A DNA stretch of 64,000 nucleotides from Cytospora piceicola (GCA_023375675.1 JALQBC010000053.1:1-64000), one strand, 5' to 3'. Shown: positions 25,311 to 38,527, numbered from the stretch's first letter. The notes: generated by a model not told the origin, from the sequence alone. A program made the numbers and translations.

Positions 25311-27882
25311 AAATGGGCTGAACAAGGTGAGGATGAGCTGGGACAATCAATCTCAGTCAATCATTCAGCCGCAGATGAACAGGACGTTACAGCACGCAGA
25401 TGAAGCCAGGCAAAGACTGGAACTCGGCCTGAATGGTGGGCAGGGAAGACAGGGTATATCGAAGAAGTCAGGGCAGTCTGGCAAGGAAGACAGGGAACAG
25501 ATGCAATCGGGCCCTTTTGAGGGTCCGGACGATCGCCCTCCCCCCCCAGATATGGTCCAGGGGTGGAGAGGGCCTTGTCTTTTCGGTCGTCGGTCCCGCT
25601 ACCTACAGTAGTATGAACGTAGTCTGTGTATATACAGCATATAAACCTAGCAGGCTGGCCTGGCTGGCAGGCTAGGTATGTACTGTACCGAGAGAGAAAG
25701 GAAAAAAAGAAGAGGGGCAGTTTTTTTCTCCGTAGGGTCCCAGCAGCCCCATAATCAAGAAATTGCGGATATGATTGTATACTTTGCCAGTTTGCCCACC
25801 TGCTCTGTGCTGGGAGGATCGAGACAACAAAGGTTCCACCCCAGATAGCCAGATGATCCTGATGGTGGGAGACCTGGACACCGCAAGTAGGCTGGTACGG
25901 TACAATACATTAGTGTTTTACGCTGCTTACTATACCTGCTAGTATGTACCCAAGCATGTATGTAGTAGGTAGTATGTAGTATGGAAAGTAATATGCGAAC
26001 GGACCGACAGTCGTCGCTCTTCATCAGCCGAGCTGCCGGGAAATGGCGACGATCTCCTTTTAGTGCATCCCCCCAACCCGACATTATGTATGTACTGGAA
26101 TGTACACTACTTCTAAGATCCACTACCAGCCTGCCAGACTACCCACACACTAGGCCCAAGATGCCGGGCGCAAAGAGAATGGTCCAGGGACAGACAGACA
26201 GACTGACTGACTGACTGGCTGGCTGGCTGATGTACTTACTGTATTGTATGTAGGAAAAGAGAGACAGGCCTCTTCAACAAGCACAAGGTAGAAGGAAACC
26301 TCATTCATACATATGACATGTAGATAAATACAGCCAACTCGATTTGGATCATCATCCGCTGCCCAAACCGTTTCGCAATGCCACCCATTCTGCCAGTCTG
26401 CCAGTTTGCCAGCCCAAAACAGTTGTTGGGGTCCATGACCAGTTTTTGTTTTGGCCCCAGTTTCGTTCGCGATTCGCCTACACAATCTCTCTCGCTCGCC
26501 CAGCGTGGCCGAGAGTGGTTGGAAATTGGCTAAAGTATGTGGCCGGATCTGCTCAGATCTGGCCCAGAAGGGGCAGGGAGCTTACGCGTCTCCCTCTTCT
26601 ACTGTGTGTAATTCTCGAGGAGTGGATCCTCCTCAGGCCCAGGGTGCCCTGGATGCCTCCCCTTTTGGCCCCCCATTTTCTGTTTTTGCGCACTTCCACA
26701 CTTCCATACTTAGGTACATTATATTACACTACACTACGGTTCCCGGGCGGTTCGCAGTAGAAACAATAAAATGGCCCACAATGACGGCATTCCCGCTCTG
26801 GACTTACAACCACTCAAACATCTCCGCTGTCGCAGCCAAATCTCTCTTCCCCATAGCTTTTTCCTTTGAACCTCCCTCCCTGGCAGGTCTGGCAGGTCTA
26901 GGTCTCGTCTCGCCGCTGTCTCACAGGGGCAAACCCTCATCAGCAGGTGAAACATGGGTGAGTGAGGCTTCGAAGCATGTTTACTTCCTCGTCATCATCA
27001 TCGTTGTCATCATATCAGTTCCAGCCCCAATCGCCCGATGTTTGGGCTTCGCGAATCTGGTGGCTACCGTCGACTCCACCCGCCAGTGCTCTCCACATGG
27101 CCGTCCGTTCAACCCCAGCCAGGCCTACCATGGTACTCAGTCGGCATGCATGTATATATGTATGTATGTAAGTATGTCAGTAAGCCTCATGGCCGACCAA
27201 GAGCAGGAGACTGTTTTGTCTACGGTATGGCTTCAGCCGTTCTTCGTCAGCCATGTCATGGGCCAGGCGAGCGAAAGGGTTAGATTGCTCAACACTTCAT
27301 TAATGTTGGAGTTATTCATGGTTCACAGCAATGCCAAGAGGGAATCTCCCCCAATGTCCACCGACATAAATATGTATCCATTATTACCTTTCCATGTGCG
27401 CGTCGCGGCAAAACTGGGCTGCATATTTTATATTTCCTTTTCTGGTGTTCCCCATAAGGTTTTAATTGTACACCCCCCCCCCCCCTTATCGGTACGTTGT
27501 AAAGTATGTATGGGGGACATGGATGTACAAAAGCACATGGGTGGCCAGTGTGCCTCCCTACCTGCCTACCCCAGCCATTTTTCCTCAACTCTAACCACCA
27601 AACCCCCGGAACAGCCCTGGAGGATCAGCATGTCTGCATGTTAATCTTCATAGGGCGGCTGCACGGGAGTCGGACTGACCCTCTAGAACGGTCTCACGGC
27701 TGTCGGGGGGGCCACCGCGGCAAGACAGATGCCGTTTCACCCTGGCGCCTGTCAGGGCCTGTCAGGCCTTGTGTTTCTGGGTTCTGCAGGTGACAGGCCG
27801 ATGATCACTTTGTGATCAGCGATCAGGAGGTTTTTGTCGATCTCCCTGGAGAACAATAGCGTGTCTGTGGTACACTACTGTG

Positions 27883-27908
27883 TACATACATACATACATA
27901 CATACATA
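27883..27908. repeat. (CATA)n microsatellite
   Basis: Six perfect copies of CATA in the gene-poor interval. Confidence 0.9.
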
Positions 27909-29330
27909 GAAGCGACCGCCAATCTACGGATCCATATCGTTATTATGGGCTAGATCCCCCAGACCAACCCCCCAGAGCCCCATACCCCCAGCTTCCTTTA
28001 CACTTACATATGTAGTAGGTTACGTCACTGTCGCCATCTCGTTGATCTACGCAGTCCCATGGGTTGTATTATAGCGGGAAGGATGGCAGAGCTGTCTCCG
28101 TCGTTCACCGTCCACCGTCCACCGATCCAGAGCCTTTACCGACAGACTAACCAACAGCTGTCATCGGGGTCATCGAAGCTGGACGGGCGGGGACAGGTGA
28201 GGCTTTTTGTAGCATAGATAGATAAGCAAGCCAAAAGAGAAAAAAAGAAGGCAAGGCCCAAAGCGATGAAGGCTCCGTCGGACAGCGGACCTGGATGGCG
28301 ATCGCTGAATCTGATAACGGACGGAGGGACGGCGCGCCATGTACCATGTATCATCAATGCACCGGCCCACGTCGTGGTGCCTCACAGTACGACTTACCTT
28401 TTGGGCCAGCCGTCCTTTAGGTCTCTGAAACCCACGATGACAGCCCTACCGGGGTACGTACACGGTATCCCGTGCCAAATTAGCCAGTACCAACAACGTG
28501 GGCTTGGGTTAGGGCCTCGACCTGCAAGATGGTGTTGCACACGGTAGGCGGGCGGGCGGACGGGCGGACGGGCTGATGAAGTCGTGCCTGGCAAAGATTA
28601 AAGAGGACAGCATGCACATGAGCAGGATCAGTCGACAGTGCTGGATTTACCCGCGTATCTTGACTACCTACCTGCTCCAGCTTCCTGGTTCCCAAGGCTT
28701 CGTCGAGGCGATAAACCCACTCCCCCGTTACCGGAGATGCTCGGGTGTCGGGGGCCTCGCCCTATCGACGGAATCAACCTTGGGAAGTCCCCTTTTTTCT
28801 TTCTTTTTTTCTTGGTCGTCTTCTTGACAAAAGACCCAGTCGAGGCAGCATCAACGGCGGGGAACGCGTGGCCCCCGGATCGGGTAGTTCTACGCCTGAC
28901 CCATCACGTTGACCACTTTGACGGACTCACCGCCGTGGGGAAACCAAGCCATCTTGCTCTATCTTGTTGTCCTGGCCATGCAGCCTTTCGTCACCGTCAG
29001 AGGTGCTCAACCCACGAGACAGACAGGCTGTCAAGGAACCGTTGAGGAGGATTGGGTGCATACCCTAGGGTAGGAGTTGAGAACAAAAGGACCTCCACTG
29101 CGAGGGGTGGTACTGAAAGGAGGGAGGGGGGGTGTGGGCTGACATGACCTTGCTACCTGGGAATCCCTTCACTCCTAGAATCCTAGACTCGGCGGTCTGC
29201 TGCATCGGGTGTCGGGCTCTCGACATCTAGAGCAGGCCAGAAAGAGCCTCATCAGACAGACGGACCAGTTGACAGGGTCAATCCTGCAAGATATCAAGAG
29301 GAAGTTCGAGCCTGAAGCCCTCAAGACCAC

Positions 29331-29362
29331 GCGCACGCACGCACGCACGCACGCACACACAC
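29331..29362. repeat. (GCAC)n / (CA)n microsatellite
   Basis: GCAC tetranucleotides pass into a short CA run. Confidence 0.9.
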
Positions 29363-31982
29363 ATCTCATTACAATTAGCGTACGCAGTCTGTACTAATAA
29401 ACTTGTAATGTACATACATAGATTACGTAGCGCCCTTGTCTCGAAAAAATACCCGCCGCCCGAGCAGCCAAGTAGGCAGTAGGATAACCTTGGTCTGTCG
29501 AGAGAGCACACAGACCTGACAGGATTAATTGGCCAGTAAAAGATGAACCGGCGACAGACAAAGGAAAAGAAGTGGGGGGTAAGTCACAGCGGGTGGTCGA
29601 CCGATGACTGACTGGGTTTGGCCTCGAGTCATTATCGACAAATCGGGGGACACTTGTTTCGACCTTTTGCCGGCGCCCTTCTTCCTGAAACGACCTGTGA
29701 AGTCAGCGTTGTTTGATCTGGGCAATCCGAGGGTCGAATAGGAGGTCGTCCAGGGCCTCGAGAGACAAAGCAGCCCTTCTTTTTTCCTTGGCCAGTACCT
29801 GCTTGTGAGATTTGAATGTTGTTCAAATGTTGATCGTGATATGGTCTGTGGTCGATCACACCGTTGAAGCATCAAGATCCAGGGGCCATCAGATAAAGAC
29901 TGGTGGTGTCAGTTGTGTCAGTGTGTCAGCGCGTCAGTGTGTCAGTGTATCAGGTTCATCAGTGAGTCTGTTTTGTCAGTGGGCGGACACGCCGTCTCAG
30001 GTGCGTTTCTGCCCTTATTTCCTCCTCCTCGGCTACCGGTGCTTGGACAAATTCGAGATGATGGTTTCCCACCTGCAGACTGCAGTCCAGTGGGGCGCCC
30101 TCGATCTGCGTAGACTACATACATACAGTACAGTACATGTAAGTACTTGCCCTAGGGTATCTGTGAAGAGGTGCGTGCCCAGGTGGGTGGGCACGGTTTG
30201 GTAGCTCCGACTTCCGGCCAACGGGGGAGAAATTCTCCACAGAATGCGACCCAACCCCTGGCAGCAAGGCCTTGGAAATCCTTGCTTCTGGAACCTTGGG
30301 AAAAACCTGGGACGAAACGTGAGAGGGAGACATTCCAGAACAAGGCCAGGAAGGCAAGGAAGGCCAGGGGTGTCTGGGTGTCTTACATATTATAGTACTG
30401 TGTGCACTACATTTTCTCAGCCGCCCGCCCTTCAGGGCAAACAACCCAGCACGGCTCGACTTGCTTGAGGGCTACCAGGTTCAAGGTTAATTTGGTTACA
30501 CTACATACTTCAGAAGAAACATCGTCAGCACTGCCACATCAAACAGTCAGTCAGTCAATTCTTACGAATCTCCCAATCTCACTCAGGGGCCAAAGGCTAA
30601 AAATGGGAATCCAAAGTTGGGCATCGTCGATGATGCATACTTGAGCACCTACTCATCAAACCCAAACACAGTCTTCTGAGCAAAATACTGGAGCTGAAGA
30701 CAACAAAAAATAAAGCACTCGAGATTCAAATTGCCGAGTACTTGCTACGTCTGTACGTGATGTACATCCCTCCGTGAGACTCCCCCCAGCCACTCAAGAC
30801 TTCAGACGAGATGGCCGATATAAGTCACATGTCACATGTCTCATGTCTTACGGCCATGGCAAACATGGGATCACTTGTGGCTTTGTGAGGCTTTCTGAGC
30901 CACTCACTGACCTGATGACTTACGCGTACTATGTTTCTGGTCCATTATATGTCCTTGCCCCCGGCGGTACGCCTCACCACACGGTGTTATATACTTCGTC
31001 ATGAATCGTTGTCCAGGCAGATGATCGGCATCACTGCGGCATTAGGTTCAACAAGCCACGGTACTCGAGTGGGAATATACTCTGGTATCACGGTCTGTAG
31101 AAACACATATCCACACATACACATATGTTATGTACACTACCGGGTAAGTAGTGTCAACGGTCGGTCTTGGGGGGGTCGTACTACCAAGTACACGTACCTC
31201 TTTGTGGCAGTGGCGCCCGCGCTTGTCGTCGTCCCGCTTCCAGGTTTTCTCGTCTATCTCAAGTCTTAGTAGTCCACCAGGCCACCTGCTATGCGCCCGT
31301 ATGTAGGATCCCATCACAATGGCAATAGCTACACCCCCCCGAGGCCCGCAAAAAATATCGGTACGCGGCCTGTGAGGCCGCTCCTCCCGTACCATACCAA
31401 GATGATAGTCAGGGATGGACTGGGATCGAGCTGGTACACGCCGCCGGCTTACCGTCCCACATTCTCCAAGGAAAACAAACTGGAGAAGAAGAAGTACCCA
31501 CCGAAAGGCGATCTTCTTTTCTCCCCTTAGCCCCTTGTTAATGTCCCCATGGTCGTGGACGAATTTCCACTCTTCTACTTTAATTGTGTTCTGCTCCTCC
31601 TTCCCGTCGATGTGGCCAGGCCTGTGTTCTTCAGTTTCATAATTCTTCATTCACTTTTCCCGTTGCGGACTATCATTTCTCGACCAGCAGATCCCCTCGT
31701 TGTTGGACATCATACGATACAATACAATAAAACAGACCGGACACCCATTATCCTTCCAGAAGGCCGTCCTGTCGTTACAATCATCACCGGCGATCCACAC
31801 ATATCAGCCGAGTACACACTCTTTGAACGGACCCTCCTCAGATCTATTGCTCGCTTCTTTTTTCCAAGATACCCCCAAGTTTATATATTATTTCGCTAGA
31901 GTCCTACCCACTCTCGCATATCGAGCATCATCACCACCACCACAACAAAAACCACACACATACATACATACATACCATCACA

Positions 31983-33108
31983 ATGCAGGCACAACAGGCA
32001 GAGAAGCCATGCCAGCTGGTCAAGGAGCCATGCTACGCGGACACCTACTCCCGCAAACCCATCACAGATGTCTTCACCAACGACACCGATTTCGATAAGC
32101 GTGGCCGAAGGAGGACGGTGCCCATGAAGGTCCTGCTGCTGGCAGTCGGAAGGACAGGCACAGCCTGTAAGTCACAGAAGTCCCTCCTCCTCCCCACTCC
32201 TGCTACTACCCACACATGCACCAAGCCGGACCGGGCAAACACCCCAGGCGCCCTCGCTCACCCCCTGCTGCCCACACCCCCCTCACCGGATGTCGGTCGG
32301 AGATACCCAATACTGACATGTGCCCCCCCCCAAAAAAATAGCCATGCGCGCGGCAATGCAGAAGCTCGGCTACGTCGAGACCTACCACATGATGTGCGCG
32401 TCCATCGAGAACCCGCCCGACGCCCTCCTCTGGCACGACGCCCTCGTGGCCAAGTACTTCCCGGAGCGGTCGCCGCTGCCCGCGGGGGCCATCCGCACGC
32501 GCGAGTTCTGGGACCAGCTGCTGGGCAACTGCCAGGCCGTGTGCGACTGGCCCGCGTGCGCCTTCGCCGAGGAGCTCATGGACGTCTACCCCGAGGCCAA
32601 GGTGGTCCTGACGGGCCGGGACGTCGACTCGTGGCACAAGTCCACCCTGCCCACCGTCTACTGGCGCGCCACCGACCCGGAGCTGCGCGCCCTGGCCAAC
32701 ACGCGCCTCCCCATGGGCCTCTCGGGCTCCTGGGCCGCCCAGATGTACTACCCCATGCTCAAGATGTTCTTCGACACCTTCTTCGAGGGCGACTTCCCCG
32801 GCCGCGGCAAGGACGTCTACCGCCGGCACTACGCCGCCGTGGTCCGCCAGGCCACCGACGGCGGCCGCACCCCCGAGCGGCTGCTCGAGTTCCGCGTCCA
32901 GGAGGGCTGGGAGCCGCTGTGCCGCTTCCTGGGCGAGGCCGTGCCCAAGGGCCAGAAGTTCCCCAACGTCAACGACTCGTCCGACTTTGTCAACCGCAGC
33001 CGCAGGAGGAACAGGATGCAGATGCTCAACGCCGCACTGCGCCTGCTCATGTGGTGGGTCATCATCGGTTTCGTGTGCTACGTCCTGATGGGCATGGTGA
33101 CTGCTTAG
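31983..33108 (+). CDS. Sulfotransferase-like P-loop protein (Sulfotransfer_4 type)
   Basis: Two exons, 31983-32166 and 32342-33108, giving 316 residues. The 175-nt intron (GTAAGT...TAG, phase 1) splits the nucleotide-binding loop; splicing restores LLLAVGRTGTASMRAAM at residues 51-67, the R-T-G-T-x-S-M-R form of the PAPS-binding loop seen in this fungal family. Further family marks are VCDWPACAFAEELMDVYPEAKVVLTGRDVDSWHKS (central strand and helix) and the VNDSSDFVNRSRRRNR segment near the end. A hydrophobic helix (about 293-312) closes the protein, so it is probably membrane-anchored by its tail. Family members are often annotated as NAD-dependent epimerases by mistake; true sulfotransferase activity has rarely been shown. 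The start ATG follows a CATA-rich leader. Confidence 0.85.
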
Positions 33109-36100
33109 ATGGTGATTTTGTTGTTGTTGTTTTGTTACGCGGTTGTGGATGATACCAGAATGGTCCTTTGATACGGGGGGTTTTTTTTTTTTTTTCAAGG
33201 GGGCTGGGACTTCATGATTACACTTAATGTAAATCTCGGAATCATGTTTCACGGGCGTTTTTTGTTTGTTTCTGTCTTGGGAACTTATTAGATGGTTGGG
33301 ATAACAGCATTCCAGGCCCAGCCGCCTGGCAGGTGTACTGGAAAACTTCATTATTGGTTTCTTTCTTCTTCGAGGCCTCTCTCTTCTTCGAGGCCTCTCT
33401 TTGCCTCGAAGAAATCCTACTTGCGGAACATCATGCTTGGGTACATCATACTGGGGAATATCATACTTGGGAATTCAACCTATGCAAACAACTGGTTCGC
33501 CTCGCAAAACGTGAATTGATCATGTCTTCGCCCCTCCTTCGACATGTCTACTGGGTCCACCTCGTTTTGATCGCCGCGTTGGGCTGACCTGAGAGAAAGA
33601 GTGCGTACGTACACGCGTACGTCTCCCTGTTCTAGACCACAGCTGGAAAACCGATATCTCGGCCCCATCAATACTGTGGAGCGGTTTGTCAATGGTCTGG
33701 GGTGGAAGGGTGGCCGGAGACACCGCCCGGTGCCGAGTTACGGGGACTTCTGCCGGGGAAAGGCGCTGACAGTTTTCATCAAATCTCGCCGAAAGTAAGA
33801 GTCCAATCGATAGTAGTTAGTAGTGAGTGGACTTGTCATCGGAGAGATGAAACGTACGAGGGATACGTACGCCCGCCACAAGTGTCACGACTGCAGACAC
33901 CACAAAACATCAGCAGCCGCGACAGGATCAGCATCATTTCATGGTGATGTGCTTGCGCAATCAAGTGCCCCTCAACGTGAGTCGCACCGCCTCCGCCCGG
34001 GCGCCTCTGGGCCTCTCATTCTTGTTTACAAGGCACACAGTAGACACCAAAACCCCGGTTTGGGGTGCCCGGCTGCTGGGGTTGTGGCCAAAACAGAGCG
34101 GTCGATCGTCGGCGGCAGTGAAGCAGATCGAAAACGCAAGGGGGCCCTTGGGGTCTCGGGCGGGGGGGGGAGGGGTGTCTCGATAATATGGGTATGGGGT
34201 CCCATATGAGAGAGACCGCTTTTGTTGCTAATTTTGGTATAATTAGGGACAGGTGAATCGTGATGTATACATGCACGATGTAATCGATCATTGTAGGCGT
34301 GATGCCCTCTCCACCCAATGTCTGACAATATTCGATTGTTGTGACCTCGTGATACCAAATGATTTTCGAGTTGTTACATCTTTCTCTCTCGCAGAACCGG
34401 CAGTGAGATTTATTGTGGGTGGAAAGTGTGAGCTGCAGCACTGCCCAGATGGATGTTATCATAATTTCCTCTCCCTCGTGTTCCCTCTCTTGTCGAAGGT
34501 CGCCGAGCGCGGTCACTCTGTGGTTGCTATCGTCTTGTTCTAAATTTGTCTATCATGGCTTTGGAAAACCTGTTCTCACATGTATATACACCCTGCCAGT
34601 TACCCCGGACTCGAGGATCGGCCAGATATTACGAGATGTTACTCAGACCTGGAAGGATATTAAAGGGAGGACTTGCTGATCTTGATCTTCGACCCCTTTC
34701 ATCCCCAGGGTCGGTAAGGTGTGGTTCAATGGATTATATAACACACCACACACTGAAGAGCCGCCCTTGTGAGATACTCCTGGCCACTGATGCCAATATA
34801 CCGTGTTTTCGCCTGCCGTTGTCGGGATTCCTTCGACTTAGGGAAAGACTTTATCCCGAATATCCTATTCCGACAACCGTATTGCGATCCCTACATCTGA
34901 GGCTACACATGTAGCGAGCCGGTGTGCCATATATCTGCGACCTCTGCGTAACACTCCACAATAGAGCCATGATATCCGAGATCGAGTGACATGTTTTTCC
35001 TGGAAACCATGGGAAGGCTTCAAGTCGAGACAAGATGGATGACCTCGATCCGGCACTGCGGCAAACTTCTTCAGTTACTTTTGTACGACACGACTCTGGA
35101 GTACTTGGCGCTGTCGGCATCAACGTACCTTTAAGAACGTATACTCTCTTCTCTCTCGAGCTACCTGGTGCCGACATCAGCGGCGAAAATAGTGATTCTG
35201 CCGATTTTTGTAGCGAGCCTTTTATGCAGTTGAATCCGGTAATTATATTCAAGCAACCCACCAAAACTGTTGGCAGCCCATTGCCAGGCACAACAGCCAT
35301 AAGTCCAATGCTGGGTTGTAAAACTTGAGTAGATTATATACTAATCGATATCCAGGTCCCCATACCCGTTTCTAAAAATGCACTATAGAACTGATGTGGT
35401 ACTAGAAAAGTCAGATGGTGACACAACGAAAAGCCCTGAGAGTGCTGGGGTGACGCCCAGAGGGAAGATAGCATCCAGGGTCAAAACCATACCTAAGTGT
35501 GTAATTCGACTTGCTGTAGCTTTCGATTTGTGGAAACTGGGCTATGTCTTCTACCGCGTCAAAGTAGTTGGGCCACAGACTCGGTGATAGGCCTAGCTCT
35601 GGCAACGAATGCTGGTAGAAAGGTCCCATGGCATGTAGTATGTGACTTGGAGCGGTTGCACTGTTATATTCGACCCAACCGGTAGGAAGAACGGAATCCT
35701 GTATATATTCATGAAGGATCTAACCGGGATATTCAGTTTCCATAATGTCTCGGGTTCTTCTACCAAACGATCTCATCAGCCAGTATGGAGAAGTTCACCC
35801 TCATGATTCTCAAGTATATTTTCTTGCTAGTTCCAAGACAAAATTCCGACTAGAAAGCAGAGACGTAATAGCAGACAGTGGTACAGTACAGTATAGAGAT
35901 ATGGGATTTCATTATGGGGAGGAGAGAACTTACTAGAAACGGACGATGAAGGTGGTTCGAGAAGTAATGTAGGCGTGTTCATCGATGCGTATCTACTTAA
36001 GTAGGTACGGGGTGGACGAGACGTCTATGGAGATGGAGATGAACTCAAAGAAATCCAACCTCACATCCGCCTGTAGGAAGACGTAAGAGCAAGATCAGAC

Positions 36101-36573
36101 ATTGAAGCATATAATCATAAACAACATCCAAGAACCTGGCGTAACCTGTCCACGGGTAGTACTGGAGCAAGACTCCCGAACGGGATATCATGTGTCATGA
36201 TACATCATCATTTAGCTGATTACCTATGTAATAGAAGATTGATACACCCCCTTCTGCTGTACCAAATATGTGAGCATAAGCCCGTCTATCAATCAGTCAT
36301 TAGTCGTGAGTTATGTTATGTTGAACATTGTGCTTCGATGCTGCCACCCCCCCCCCCACCTTCATGTTCCATTCCAGTCCAGAAAACGCCCCAATGTATG
36401 TTTCACCTCGGCCAGCCCTCCTCATCAAACTGCAGCCAAACCTTCGAGCCTCATGTACCTGTCGTGCCGTCAGGGATGCCCACCCTGCGTGCGGCACACG
36501 ATCATTAACCTCTCCTTTTCACCATCATCATCAACATGGAAGACATCAGTTAACAGCAGCGGCCCGAGCGTGG
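33109..36573. other. Intergenic spacer with small repeats
   Basis: No gene was recognised. A direct 18-bp duplication (CTTCTTCGAGGCCTCTCT type) sits at about 33364-33400, followed by a partly inverted GCCTCGAAGAA copy. The rest carries scattered short frames without family resemblance. No tRNA-type B box in the right spacing was seen. Confidence 0.5.
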
Positions 36574-37941
36574 TCAGACGCCAAATATCCGACTGAACCG
36601 CCCCTTCTTCTGCGTCCTCACCGAGTCCTGGCTCATCATGCTGGGCATATCGCTGTGAGCACTCACGGTGCGCTGGCTCGCCATGGCAGGCCGGTTCTGC
36701 CCAGGGCCAGGGCCCATCCTCTCCCTCTCCCTCTCCATCATCTGCCCCTGCCCGCCGCCACCACCACCACCACCCATATTAGGCACAGGCGGCACAGGCG
36801 GCGCGCCCTGGCCCCCCCTCGGGCTCGGCCCGCCGCCCATCAGGTCCCCCTTGAGCGCCCTCTCGACGTCCTGGTACTGCCGCCTGTACTCGTCGTGGCG
36901 CGACTTGGCCTCGAGGAAGCGCCCCTCGGCCTCGCGCTGCCGCTCCTGCAGCTGCCGCATCTCGTCGTCCAGCCGCGCCATGTCCCCCTGCGCCTCCGCC
37001 ATCAGCGTCCCGTACTCGACCACCTTGGCGTCCAGCGGCTGCAGCACGCTCGTGGCCAGGCTGGGCGTCGGCATCCGCTGGATGTGCGCCGCCGCGCCCC
37101 CGGGGGACAGCATCGGCGGGGTGTCGCCCGGGCTGGGGTTGCCGCCGGGGTTGCCGCCGAGGTTGAGGTTCCCTCCTGCGCCCACGCCGTTCCCGCCGCC
37201 CCCGATGCCCGACGACTGCGGGCGGCCCCCGCCGGCGCCGGACCCGTTGGTCGACGGCCGGCCGTCCTTGGCGGTGCCGTGCGGCCGCCGCTGCTGCGTC
37301 TGGCGGTACCGCGCGGCGTCGAGGTCGACCTTGTTGGGCGGGAAGACGGGCTCCTCCGGGGACCGCTGGGCGTGTGCGCTCCCGGCGTAGCTGGGCGGGC
37401 GCGAGTTCCTCCCGGGGCCTGCTGCGCCGCCGCCGCCGTTCCCGCCGTTCCCGCCGTTTGTTGCTGCCATTCGGGCGGCCGCGGCCATCTGGGCGGTGGT
37501 CACGGGCGGGGGCCGCGAGTTGTCGACGACGCGTCCCTGGCCTTGTTGTTGCTGGATGGGCACCTGCATTGCCATGTTGGCCATGGCGGCGTTGTGTGCC
37601 ACTTGTTGTTGTTGTTGCTGTTGCTGTTGCTGCAGCTGTTGCAGTTGAGAGGGTAGTAGTGTTTGTGGCTGGTTCTGGATGTTGAGAGGTGGCTCGTTCT
37701 CCGAGTAGTCGTAGTAGTTTGGGTAAGCAGTAGTGGGATTTCCCCTCTCGCGGTCCGGAGTGCCGGTGCTCGCTGAGGAGATGGAGCCGGAGCCTGAGTT
37801 GCGCTCGCGGAGATAGCGGCTCGTGGGTGGGAAGAGATCGCTGTCGTGTGCGAAGTCGATCTTTGGTGGGGATGAGCGATCGAACTGTTGATCAAAGTGG
37901 TCGCGTTGTCGTTGGACGCGTGATTTGGATGGGGAGGTCAT
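36574..37941 (-). CDS. Q/G-rich protein with a central coiled coil, function unknown
   Basis: A single exon of 455 residues starting at the ATG at 37941 (MTSPSKSRVQRQRD). I do not recognise a catalytic family. In order: a polar N-terminus with many Ser/Pro, a glutamine run near residues 97-111 (CAG/CAA codons, DNA about 37605-37640), a second short Q tract, long Gly/Asn-rich linkers, then a predicted coiled coil at about 310-365 (heptad-like LDDEMRQLQERQREAEGRF). Next come a poly-Gly/Pro segment and a basic C-terminal end KKGRFSRIFGV. The conserved-looking ends around a disordered middle suggest a scaffold or membrane-associated adaptor; this is inference. The antisense open frames over it follow from its G/C-rich repeats. 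Confidence 0.8.
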   Translation of the reverse strand: MTSPSKSRVQRQRDHFDQQFDRSSPPKIDFAHDSDLFPPTSRYLRERNSGSGSISSASTGTPDRERGNPTTAYPNYYDYSENEPPLNIQNQPQTLLPSQLQQLQQQQQQQQQQVAHNAAMANMAMQVPIQQQQGQGRVVDNSRPPPVTTAQMAAAARMAATNGGNGGNGGGGAAGPGRNSRPPSYAGSAHAQRSPEEPVFPPNKVDLDAARYRQTQQRRPHGTAKDGRPSTNGSGAGGGRPQSSGIGGGGNGVGAGGNLNLGGNPGGNPSPGDTPPMLSPGGAAAHIQRMPTPSLATSVLQPLDAKVVEYGTLMAEAQGDMARLDDEMRQLQERQREAEGRFLEAKSRHDEYRRQYQDVERALKGDLMGGGPSPRGGQGAPPVPPVPNMGGGGGGGGQGQMMERERERMGPGPGQNRPAMASQRTVSAHSDMPSMMSQDSVRTQKKGRFSRIFGV

Positions 37942-38239
37942 CTCTCATCTCTCAGCTCTCAGACTTGCTTGCTCTTTTCTCTCTCTCTCTCTCTCTCTTC
38001 TTTTTCTATCGCACCGCACCGCTTCCCATTTCACAGTGAATGTAAATGTGATTGAAGTCCGTGTGGAACAAAACCCGAAGGCGAAGGTGGGAGGAGTGAA
38101 GAAAGAGCCAGCAGCACGAGTGGGAAGAGCAGAGGGAAGAGCAGAGGGAAGGGGAGGGAAGAGAAGGAGGAGGAGCAATGCGGGCGTCCGATGTTGATGT
38201 CGACAGGATCGATCGACCGAGCAACGAACCAACGAACGG

Positions 38240-38284
38240 AGTGAATGAGTGAGTGAGTGAGTGAGTGAGTGATTGAGTGAGTGG
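38240..38284. repeat. (GAGT)n microsatellite
   Basis: About eleven copies with one ATT interruption, roughly 300 bp upstream of the coiled-coil gene start. Confidence 0.9.
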
Positions 38285-38398
38285 GTGACGGAAAAGAAGG
38301 TGGTGGGGAGAATCCGACCCGAGAAACATGTACTGTGTAATAATGGTAATGGGGACGTACCTAGGTAGGTAGTAGGTAGTGTAGGTATGTAATGCGTA

Positions 38399-38424
38399 CA
38401 GTCAGTCAGTCAGTCAGTCAGTCA
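38399..38424. repeat. (CAGT)n microsatellite
   Basis: Six perfect copies. Confidence 0.9.
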
Positions 38425-38501
38425 TGCAATGCACCAATTAATTAATTCCGGGTGGCTGGCAGACAGACAGACTTCCCAAGGGTTGAGAGAGCGAGACGCC
38501 C

Positions 38502-38527
38502 AAGGTCAGGTCAGGTCAGGTCAGGTC
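38502..38527. repeat. (AGGTC)n microsatellite
   Basis: Five copies of the pentanucleotide. Confidence 0.9.

Larger units (their letters stand above)
24578..31982. other. 7.4-kb gene-poor interval
   Basis: No convincing gene. The interval is full of simple repeats: (GT)n at 24636-24659, a 10-bp GGCTTGGATG repeat at 25267-25310, CTGACTGA/CTGGCTGG at 26199-26230, poly-C at 27473-27486, (CATA)n at 27883-27908, (GCAC)n at 29331-29362. The longest open frame (26451-27644, 397 codons) starts at TTG and has no family features. The interval separates two divergently transcribed genes, so long leaders or non-coding transcripts are possible. A TACCCTAGGGTA palindrome lies at 29061-29072 and a near copy at 30150-30159. 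Confidence 0.55.

Noticed and set aside
26451..27644. 397-codon open frame in the gene desert
   Set aside because: Begins at TTG, crosses poly-C and microsatellites, and shows no family feature.
27796..27816. TGATCAC-TTT-GTGATCA small palindrome
   Set aside because: Seven-base arms are within what chance gives in 64 kb.
16531..33108. Transporters plus sulfotransferase-like gene as a secondary-metabolite cluster
   Set aside because: No PKS, NRPS, terpene cyclase or pathway regulator is present, and spacing and orientation are unlike a cluster.
36328..37656. 442-codon frame antisense to the coiled-coil gene
   Set aside because: His/Arg/Pro-rich shadow of Gly/Gln repeats; the minus-strand frame has ordered features.
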